A stretch of DNA of 64,000 nt from Vermamoeba vermiformis (lineage: Eukaryota; Tubulinea; Echinamoebida): assembly GCA_045837725.1 (NCBI GenBank), contig JBEWZL010000043.1, positions 167,882 to 231,881 of the forward strand, read 5' to 3'. The position numbers and the translations under genes were made by a program. Positions 33,406-42,560 of this stretch are shown piece by piece. Below the pieces are notes generated by a model. That model had not been told where the DNA came from and ran no database searches. It saw only the letters and a list, made by a program, of their open reading frames with translations. How positions within the stretch are numbered: the first letter of the stretch is position 1; each line of letters begins with the position of its first letter.

Positions 33406-35945
33406 TTAAAATGGCCTCAATGGAGGAATACAAATGTAAATTGTGTTGTTCTTTGCGCCCACTGAGAACTCAAACAAAGCAAGTGACTTTTCAAGCATCC
33501 AATTATGAGCTGTAGCCAAAGTCTTGAACGCAAGAGTCTCATTCTCGACCTCTTTTGTAATGAAAGAGTACTGCAGCAAAGTGTAGTTGTGATGTGCACC
33601 TTCAGGTAATCCAGCACCAAGCAACACAGAACGCTTTTTTTGGGCAGTAGGTAGCTTGACATTCAGAAAAGCGTGGGTTACTGTAAAGTTGTTAGTGTAA
33701 AGTTTACAGTTTACATATTTCAGTGGCACGTACGGTAGTATAAATACTGGTGCAGGGAAGAGGAGGTAGCCCCCCTGGCTTGCCCAGTAGGGCCCAGCAA
33801 AAACGATTTTTGCATCACTCCTCTTTTTGTTAACCAAAGTATGAACTTGCCAAGCCTGAGTTCCCCTTGAACAGAGATTAGATTAAATAAAACAAGTAAT
33901 GGGGCACTTACATGCATCAGTTTTTTCATAGACTGAAGACACTGTGACTCCACATTCATGCGAAAATTCTGAAATGGCGGTTGGTGTTTCTTCAAGGTTA
34001 TTTTCTTCTTCACCAGATTCACCAACCTCCCCAGCATCGTAACCGTCTACAGGCTTTTGTTGTTTGGCTGGTGCAGGCCTAGTGCAATTAGTAACAGTGC
34101 TTTATGTGTAATTAATATGCTTACAAAGGTGCCTTTTTATGCTTAGATACAGGAGTACGGGCTTGTTCAGGTTCCCCTTCTTCTATCTCCTCCTCAACAT
34201 CAATTGGTACCCTGGAAAATAAGTAAGTGTAAAGTGTAAAGTGTAAAGTTTACAGTTTCACTTACGATTTCGCTCCCTTTTTGCTCTTCTTTTTTGCACT
34301 TTGGGTCACTATTCTCTCCCCTTTGCCACAATTAGAGCAAATAATGATATTTTGTTTGACTTACGAATTCCAGCAAGCCTCTTTTGTTCTGCCTTGTCCA
34401 CCATTGAAGTTCCACCCACTATGGGTGTGTGTGACGCACGACATCCAACACTGCTCCGAGCTCAATGATTGAGGGACTTTCATCGGAATTCTGAAGGATT
34501 AGAGCACCATTGCTAGCTGTTCGTGCAACTTCCAACCAATCAACAGTCAGATGTGCAGAAGAGGTCTTCTTTTTTGGTGGTGCCTTCACAATAGCATACC
34601 ATGTCTCTTCACCCTGCCCCAGAACAGCAACAAGAGACGATTTGTGGACAGTTGCTAAAACATCTGCAGTAGCATATGGTTGGGCTGAGGCGTCACGTAA
34701 GCCTGCCAACGAACGCGGTTAGTGTAAAGTTTACAGTGTAAAGTTTACAGTGTAAAGTCTACAGCTGTACGTACCTTCGGGCAAGGATGTTTGCTTAGTT
34801 TTCTTTTCCTGCTGCTGCTTTGCTGTTGTCTCCCTGCGAGGCTTGCTATTCTTGCTGGTAGTATGATTGCTGCGCTCCTCGCTGCTATTTGCATCACTTA
34901 AGTCAGCTGCAGAGCAAATTCAGAGTTAGATCACCAAAGATTGTTTTAAATGTAACTTACCTTGCTCTTTTTCTTCATCGGATTTGTCGGAAATGTTTGA
35001 GCGATCATTTGTGCGTTTGCTACGACTATTTGTTTTCTTGGCAGCACCTTTGTTGTCGCGATCTGGTGTGGGATTAGTGAAAGTGGAATTTGTTGAGATT
35101 TGAGATGAGACTTACCCGTACGCTTCTCAGAGCGGGACTTGCCAGGTGCATGAGCGTGTTGATCATCCTCATCATCGGCATTATTTCCATCAGTTTCAGC
35201 AACTTTGGTGTTACGATCTGGTGCGGGATTAGTGAATGCGAATTCGCTTCAGATTGAGATGAGACTTACCCTTTTGCTGCTTGGGGTGGGAATTGCTAGG
35301 CACGTGAGGACGCTGGTCGTCCTCCTCATCGGCGCTATCACCATCAGTTTCAGCACCTTTGTTGTTGCGATCTGGTGCTAGATTAGCGAAAGTGGAATTT
35401 CTTTAGATTTGAGATGAGACTTACCTGTTCGCTGCTCGGAGCGGGACTTGCCAGGCGCGTGAGGACGCTGATCGTCCTCCTCATCGGCGCTATTGCCATC
35501 AGTTTCAGCTCCATTATTGTTGTTAGCTGACACGAGATTAGCAAAAAATTAGATTTGGAGATTCGAGATGAGACTTACCTTTTTGCTGCTCAGAGTGAGA
35601 CTTGCTGGGCGCATGAGGACACTGGTCATTCTCGACATCAACGCTATTAGCATCTGCTTCCGCACTGTTGTTGTTGCGATCTGGTGCGGGATTAGCGAAA
35701 TTGGAATTTCTTTAGATTCAAGATGAGACTTACCTGTTTGCTGCTCAGAGCGGGACTTGCTGGGTGCATGAGGACGCTGGTCGTCCTTGTTATTGATGCT
35801 ATCAGCATCGGTTTCTTCCGCTTTGTTGTTTCGATCTGTTGCGAGATTAGCAAAACTGGAATTTCTTTAGATTCGAGATGAGACTTACCTGTTAGCTGTT
35901 CGGAGCGGGACTTGCTGGGCGCGTGAGGACGCTGGTCATTCTCCT
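33406..35945 (-). CDS. Unknown protein encoded by tandemly duplicated exons, 5' end missing
   Basis: The 3' half has single-copy exons: DVLATVHKSSLVAVLGQGEE, WYAIVKAPPKKKTSSAHLTV, a Lys-rich linker GERIVTQSAKKKSKKGAKS, an acidic exon VDGYDAGEVGESGEEENN, and a folded-looking end (VNKKRSDAKIVFAGPYWASQ, LLGAGLPEGAHHNYTLLQYS) stopping at PPLRPF. Upstream the gene consists of near-identical exons of about 102 bp encoding acidic repeats like RNNKGAETDGDSADEEDDQ. The most 5' copy is cut at about 35,945, where unrelated repeat DNA begins, so no start codon is visible and the gene may be a remnant. Function unknown; low-complexity charged composition suggests a nuclear protein. Confidence 0.55.
35060..35945 (-). 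repeat. Tandem array of exon+intron units, 154-155 bp each
   Basis: Splice donors recur on the minus strand at about 35,115, 35,270, 35,424, 35,580, 35,734 and 35,889, a period of 154-155 bp. Each unit has an exon of about 102 bp and an intron of about 52 bp with the conserved core GAGATGAGACTTACC (donor side, plus orientation) and an acceptor next to CGATCTGGTG. Each exon is 34 codons, so copy number can change without shifting the frame. A seventh, incomplete exon is cut at about 35,945. Confidence 0.85.
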
Positions 35946-36540
35946 TATTATATATACTCTAGGGCTAAAATTTTTGCTAGGGTTTCTTGTGTATTGATTT
36001 TTTCAAATAAATAAACAAAAATTTCAAAACACTGTTAAAAAAAGCGTCCCCACTGAGGGGATGCTTTTAGAAAACCGTCCCCTGCGTGGGGACGCTTTTG
36101 GCCTTTTTTCCTTTTATGGTAATGATAAATTTTTAAATCAAAAGAGAATGGCCTAAGAGCATAGCAATAGAAGGGTAGAGTTGTCTAGCTCTAAACCAGC
36201 TTAATAGAAATTTCTTTAAGATTATTTTTGTTTTTCAGGAGCCCTAGAAGGAGCCAAAAATAGGATCAAGGAAAACCATGCTTCAATTATCTCATTCTAT
36301 TAAACAAGTGCTGGTAGGTCTTTTACTAATGTACTGAATCTGGCCCCTGCTAGCAGGTTTACCAGGGCTGTTGAAAACATGAAAATTTGGCCCCTGCTAG
36401 CAGGTCTACCAGGGCTGTCAAAAACATGAAAATTCGGCACCTGCTAGCAGGTCTACTATATATATACTTTAGGGCCAGGCTGGCTGACAGGGCTGGCCAC
36501 ACAAAAAAAAAATGGGTTTGGCCTGCCAAATATCAATGAC
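35946..36540. repeat. Repeat DNA with hairpins and a 47-bp unit
   Basis: The segment is bracketed by near-identical 18-bp direct repeats, TATATATACTCTAGGGC at about 35,948 and TATATATACTTTAGGGC at about 36,459. Inside are two strong hairpins at 36,040-36,105 built on AGCGTCCCC/GGGGACGCTT. Three copies of a 47-bp unit, centred on the perfect palindrome CCTGCTAGCAGG, lie at about 36,346, 36,393 and 36,440. No coding potential. Confidence 0.7.
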
Positions 36541-36915
36541 AACCCCTTTGTGGGGACAGGGTAGGCATCTCCTTCGTGGGGAGGGGGTAGGCATCCCCTT
36601 TGTGGGGATGGGGTAGGCATTCCTTCGCAGGGACGGGGTAGGCATCCCCTTCGTGGGGACGGGGTAGGCATCTCCTTCGAGGGGACGGGGTAGGCATCCC
36701 CTTCATGGGGACGGAGTAGGCATCTCCTTCGTGGAGACGGGGTAGGCATCCCCTTTGTGGGGACGGGGTAGGCATTCCTTTGCGGAGACAGGGTAGGCAT
36801 CCCCTTCGTGGGGACGGGGTAGGCATTCCCTTTGTGGGGACGGGGCAGGCATTCCTTTGCGGAGACGGGGTAGGCATCCCCTTCGTGGGGACGGGGTAGG
36901 CATCCCCTTTGTAGG
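36541..36915. repeat. 27-bp minisatellite with internal hairpin
   Basis: About fourteen copies of a unit like GTAGGCATCCCCTTCGTGGG followed by GACGGG. The CCCC-TTCG-TGGGG core can fold on itself in every copy. Copies vary at a few positions (TTCGTG, TTTGTG, TTCGCG). The long open frames of Pro-Thr-Lys-Gly type on the minus strand are by-products of the 27-bp period. Confidence 0.85.
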
Positions 36916-37040
36916 ATGCACCTGCCAAAAAGAACACTACACAAACTTATTGAAAGTATTTGCTATGGATATTCTTACAACACAGCACACATCCCTTGTG
37001 TGGGGATGCAAAGGTAGAAAAGGAGTTGAAAAACTGCTTT

Positions 37041-37079
37041 TGTTAGGGCTAGGGTTAGGGTTAGACATAGGGTTAGGGG
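37041..37079 (+). repeat. Short interstitial TTAGGG-like stretch
   Basis: Four or five TTAGGG/CTAGGG-type repeats, partly degenerate (TTAGGGCTAGGGTTAGGG then TTAGACATAGGGTTAGGGG). They sit at the edge between the minisatellite and the structured non-coding locus. This could be an old chromosome-end healing or fusion point, or chance. Too short to be a telomere. Confidence 0.6.
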
Positions 37080-37774
37080 CAGTGGATCAAAGAAGCAGGA
37101 GTGTTTACAGCCATCGGGTTTGGGAGCAAGGAATGGCCCCCAATGGCTGGAAATTGGCATGGAGAGGGCCTGAAAAAGTTTAACAAAAATCAGAGCAAAA
37201 CAAACGAAATTGAACATGAACATCTTAATTCAATTTCGTGACAGCTTAGAAAGATAGCTCCAACAATGAGCTATTGGGACCAGTAAGGGTCCCTGATAAA
37301 ATTGATAAGGTAAGCGAGAAATAGCGATGGGTCCCAAGGGCGCTCGAGGGGATCAGGATCGCTAACTTTAAGAGAAATATTCATTTGAGATTTTAATTGA
37401 TTAGATGTTGTTTAGACTGCCGAGAAACAACGCGGAAAAATACCAGAAAAATTCTCGGTCCCCAGGAAGTGGAGAAAACGTTGCGGAGATCCGCCTTGTC
37501 AAATTGACGGATCGAAGAAGAGCAATGAACAATTAATGGCTTTAGTATAATTTGGGGTATGTAATAATAACAATTCTGGCAATAATTTATTTTTTGGCTG
37601 TTTGAGGTCAGATTTGAACCTCGATCTCAATTTAAATCTGCGAGATGAATGAGATTCTCGTTACTCGCGTCATCCAATTGTCTCATTAGTTTAAATAAAA
37701 TCATTTTAAGAAATTCTGTGTTTATTACAAACTTAGCCAAGATCGCACCCGTCAATTTTTCTTCAAGTCCGTGA

Positions 37775-38460
37775 CAGATCGACCACAAGGGTCGAATTGA
37801 ACATTCAGCTGATTTATTATTATTATTTAGACGCTATTTCAATTGACAGTAACACGCCACGGCATCAGAGCCGTTACAGCGCGAGTTATTTTTGGAACAA
37901 ACCGGTTGCGAAATTGGTAGATCGACCACAAAGGGTCGAATTATTGATTATGTATTAATTATTAGCACCTGTTAGTGACGCGCCACGACGACAAAGTCGT
38001 TCAGCGCGAGTAATTTCGGATTAATCAAAATCGCACGCGTCAACTTTAGAAACTATTTTTAAAACCTTAGACAGATCGACCACAAGGGTCGTTTTATTTA
38101 TTTTTCCGTTTATTTACAGCTGATAGTAACGCGCCGTGGCATCAGAGCCATTCCAGCGCGAGTTATTTTGGAGGATCTGCGGATTAGAGCTGATGCGAAA
38201 ATGGCGCACGGGCTATTTCGCATCAGTAATTCAACAGAACAACCACAAAGGTCGTTATATTTATTTATTGTTGTTTATTACCAGCAGACAGTGCCGTGCC
38301 ACAGTCAACACGGCCGTTCAGCGAGTTATTTTGAGGATTGACAGTAGCAAATCTAGGATTCGCAACAGATCGACCACAAGGGTCGATTTGGTCAATTAGA
38401 TTGGTCGTTTATTATTAACACACACGTGCCAAACGACATTCAGCGTTGTTCCAGCGCGGC
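37775..38460 (+). repeat. Five tandem copies of a two-hairpin module
   Basis: Each copy of about 90-130 bp has a small hairpin (CGACC-ACAAG-GGTCG type) at about 37,779, 37,921, 38,077, 38,239 and 38,369. An AT-rich spacer follows, then a larger stem-loop with outer arms CGCGC/GCGCG and a variable inner stem at about 37,851, 37,977, 38,127, 38,290 and 38,420. Inner stems read ACGGC/GCCGT, ACGAC/GTCGT or TGGC/GCCA in different copies, so both arms change together. Confidence 0.75.
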
Positions 38461-40174
38461 GTTAAGATCGCGAACAAGTAGGCGAACAATCTCGGTGCAG
38501 AGACCGAGAATATTCAAGGTAATATTTTCTTAATATCCTTCCACCATCTTTATAATTATAATATCGTAAATTCAATTTTTAAGTTTTCAATTAAAAAATC
38601 AGATCCGGATCGAGCTTAGTGCTCGGATTTTATCCGGATTTTTAATTAATAACGATTAAACTATATTAAGTACAACATACTGACACGTAATTTTCTATTT
38701 AGATTTTCCTTACGAACTTTAAGCGCGATCGAAAGTTCCAGCTACTTTCGATGCGCGAGATCCCGACCACCAATGGTCGTTTCATGGTACACTGGCACTT
38801 TCCGTTCGTGTACCACTGCTGGGACCATCACCACTGCTCGCCGACGGCTTCGGTTACAAGATGACGAGATCGGATGCGTTGGACGCATCAAAATAATTGG
38901 TAAGTTTGATTTTAATAATACCAACAACCAATAAGACGCAAGGAATGCGTCATTTTCAAATTTAAAATTACACTAATAATTTAAATTAAATTGTTATTAC
39001 GGATCGAGCTTCGCCCTTCTGTAAAATTAAAATTGTTGTTCATTTCATTACTAAAACAAAATATTAATCACTATTTAAAAGGCTATTGGAACGTAAGCAA
39101 AGATGCGAGTGCTAGATCGAGCGCGACAGTCGGACCGCTCGATGACTGGCAATGAATCAAGCGTAAGTAGATTAAATCTTATATTTTATTGTAATTTAGT
39201 ATTTTAATGCGTTTTATTTAGGTTTTATACATTCACGATGACATATCTCGAACGTGATCTTCTCGCGTTAACAGTTTCGATACTCTGTGAAATATAGCCC
39301 TGTAAGTATTCCCAGCCTCAGATATTGGTAGGTACTAACGTGTTATATCATTAGAAATGGACAATGCAAGCCCTCAAAAAAATTATCAAGCTCGAGATCC
39401 ACCGCATTCGGATTCAACTTTTGATAGGGCATCGATCATGCCATGGTGAGTTCAAAGCTTTTACAATAACCAATATATGCTAATACCAATTCTATTACTA
39501 ATTTTAGTTTATTTAGGACTTAAACGGATGAGAGCACAGGATCCCGCTCGGGATAGGAGCTGATCTATCCCGTTATTTAAACGATCGCATGAGGACTCCT
39601 AGACGCGGCAAGTAAGTACATAGTTTACCATGGCTAGTACTAACACTTTAATAATCTAGAGTTGCGCAAGGCACTGATTAGACTAGTAGGCGTGGATCCG
39701 AGATGCATCGATCTCGATCCAGTAAGTACTTGACAGTGCGCATCGATTGCGCCAAAAGTAAGTAGATCGCATTAAACACTGATTCTATAACTTACTGATA
39801 TAGTTTCTACTTAGAGAAGAGCACATTAGCAGTTTTTACGGATGTTAAAATGCGATCTGACGAGGATTTATTGATTCATGCCAAATTATGGTCCCGTAAG
39901 TAATAAAAGACGATCACCCATATTATCTCAAACTAATATTTTTACTCAGAGGCTATCAATTCGGCGACATTATAGAGAAATCGAATCCGCAACGACTTTC
40001 ACCAGATTTTTCGATTTTTAGAACGCACCAAGATCTGACGAGCAATTTTAAACTTGTAAAAGTATGGTAAACTTGTAATAGAACTTAATAAAGCAATTTC
40101 TTGCTTATAAATTGATCTATAAATCTTGCGGTTGGGAATCACGAAAGATTTCGCTGGTTAGTTTTTAAAAACTT

Positions 40175-40405
40175 TGACAGATCGACCACAAGGGTCGAAA
40201 TATTTATTAAAAATTGTTAATTAACAGCAGACAGTGACGCGCCACGGTCGCCACGGCCGTTCAGCGCGAGTTATTTCGAAGATTAACAATGCGAATCTTG
40301 GATTCGCAATAGATCGGCCATAAGGGCCGATTTGTGCATTTTCACTGTTTAGATATTATCAGTACACACGCGCCAAACGACATTCAGCGTCGTTCCAGCG
40401 CGGCT
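40175..40405 (+). repeat. Two further copies of the two-hairpin module
   Basis: Copies at 40,179-40,274 and 40,311-40,403 repeat the architecture of the upstream array. The second has ATCGGCC/GGCCGAT in place of ATCGACC/GGTCGAT, a compensating change, and ACGAC/GTCGT inside CGCGC/GCGCG. Between them lies a perfect 8-bp hairpin TGCGAATC-TTG-GATTCGCA at 40,289-40,307, which is degraded in the first half of the locus. Confidence 0.75.
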
Positions 40406-42560
40406 TTAAGATCGCGAACAAAACGCGATCAAATCTCGGTGCAGTGACCGAGATAAATTAAGGTAAGATTTTTTTATACACTTCCGCCATTTATAACATT
40501 AATCTATCGTAAATTCAAATTTAAAAAATTAATTAGATCCGGATCGAATTAATTAGTGCTCGGACTTTATCCGGATTTTTAATTAATATCGATGAAACAA
40601 TACTAAATATAATATATTAATACTTCATTTTTTATTTAGATTGTGCTCACGATTTTTTACCGCGATCGAAAGTTACCGATGCCATTAATCCGTCAAGACC
40701 CTTAAAATAACTCGGTAAGTTTTTTAATATATTCAATGGTGATAGAATAATCGTACCAATGCGTCGATTATTCATTTCAAAATCAAGTTAAATTTTTTAA
40801 AATTATATTGAGTCAGATCGAGCTTCGTGCTCGTGCAAAGTTTAAATTATTGGTTATTATACTATCAATACAATATAATAATGGTTTTTTGAAAGGTTAT
40901 TTCGGTGTCGTCTGCGCAGACGTGATGTGTGGATCGTTCGCGAAGTCGATCGCTCAATCCCCGCTAATTCTTCAAGCGTAAGTAGTTTAAATTTATTATA
41001 TTATTACTATTTAATATTCTAATGCTATTTATTTAGGCGTTAAAAGTTACACGGGACGGATCTCGAACGCGATCTTCTCGCGTTGTTAGATCCATTACAT
41101 TGCTTGTGGTGGACCGGTAAGTACATATACATATAGAAACCATCCATAACTAACGCATTATATCAATAGAAATGGCGAAGGAGACTTCTGTTGAACATTT
41201 ACCAGATCGGGATCCAACGCGTCTCGATCAGGTAAAATTTCTCTACGGGGCATCGATTGCCTTAAAGGTAAGTGATCCCCCTTATATATTAATATTTTAA
41301 TCAACTGATGCTAATTTTACGCCTAGGAGATGACACGGAGCTGGGGCCAGAGATCGCGCACAACTAACCCGATCTCTCGTAAGTTCAGTGACGCGCATTG
41401 ATCGCGTCAAAAGTAAGTAAAATTGATTTTGTATTATTATTGTAAGATACTAACATCTTTATTTCTTATTAGAACCGTTGGATAGAATTTTTGGTGGATT
41501 TGGTGGCGTAAATTTTGGACTTGGCGCTATCTCGGATCGCTGACAAAAGTACGGCTCTCAATAGGTAAGTTAATTTACGCTTTTATATTATATCTAATCA
41601 ATTATTAACTCCTTGATATTGTAGAGTTGAGGCGTGTTTGATTTCGCCACAGATCCCCGCGGGGCCCCATTGATCCCGCTTCAGTAATTAATTGCGCGCA
41701 TCGATCGCGCTGAAAGTAAGTAAAACATGTTAATAACTCTTATTACAACAATTTGATATCATTTTTATTTCTTTTAGATAAGAGTGCGTTAGCATTATTT
41801 ACGGATGCTGAACGCGATCTGACGCGAGCAATTCTGATGGTATACGAGAATTTAATGATCCGTAAGTAGCATAAAACGATTAACAGTGTATAATAATCTA
41901 ATCTATTTCCTCAGAGTCATTGAATTTGATGACGCTATAAAGAAATCGGATCCGCAACTTGAACGGATTCACGACTCAAAAACGAAGTTGGAAGCATGAA
42001 GGTAAGTTCTTTTAAAGACATTAGTTATTTTTATGGGCTTACTAACGTGGTTTTACGAGTAGATTCAAGTACTATTTATTTACGCCACCGATCTTTGAGG
42101 CCCGCGTTGATCCCGTTCAAGTTTACGCAATTAGCAACGTAAGTATTTACAATTATTAGTATAAATGTTATTGAAAATAAATTGAGATAAAGTAATTGAA
42201 ATAAATTGTAGGGATCATCACCACGAAAATAGATCGGCGCTAAATCTAACATTAACACTGCGCATCGATTGCGCCAAAAGTAAGTTTAAAGCGTACATTA
42301 CCAAATACAATATTTTAATATCTTTAATTAATTATAGTTTGATAACACGAGACTGACTTAGCGGATGTGCGCGGGATCTGCGCGCTTAATTTTCAAGATA
42401 GGCGAAGATTCAAGACCCGTAAGTAATATATAACGATTGTGCTATACAGTGACTAACATATTATAGCAGTAGATTGGCTAAAACAGTTAAAGTAGCGAAG
42501 AAATGCGATCCGCAACTTGAGCGGATGCGCGATCCTGAAATTGGCGGGTGATTGCTTGGT

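Larger units (their letters stand above)
37230..42560 (+). ncRNA. Long intron-rich non-coding locus with covarying hairpins
   Basis: Over 5.3 kb no frame gives a convincing protein, yet intervals with consensus donors (GTAAGT), branch points (TACTAAC-like) and TTTAG/TTAG acceptors recur every 100-150 bp. The intervening exon-like pieces are GC-richer and each carries one or more perfect hairpins, for example ATCGACC/GGTCGAT, CTCGGT/ACCGAG, AACGCGA/TCGCGTT, ATCCGC/GCGGAT and GCGCA/TGCGC. Two halves (about 38.3-40.1 and 40.3-42.5 kb) are related copies. Differences between copies often fall on both arms of a stem and keep pairing, which points to selection on RNA (or single-strand DNA) structure. 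The plus strand is chosen from the splice signals. Expression and exact ends are unknown; a decayed coding gene is a less likely alternative. Confidence 0.5.

Noticed and set aside
36456-36944. Minus-strand frames of 134-162 codons rich in Pro-Thr-Lys-Gly-Met.
   Set aside because: Produced by the 27-bp minisatellite in all three frames; no splice signals or non-repeat coding flank.
37601-37690. A tRNA gene on the minus strand.
   Set aside because: A- and B-box-like motifs exist but acceptor and D stems do not pair and the anticodon loop is not the right size; kept only as a weak tRNA-like finding.
41169-41280. A short coding-like exon (MAKETSVEHLPDRDPTRLDQ) and its counterpart near 39,360 (MDNASPQKNYQARDPPHSDS).
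   Set aside because: Both open frames end within the next exon-like piece and differences between the copies do not favour silent sites by eye, so coding is not supported. This remains the main rival to the non-coding reading.
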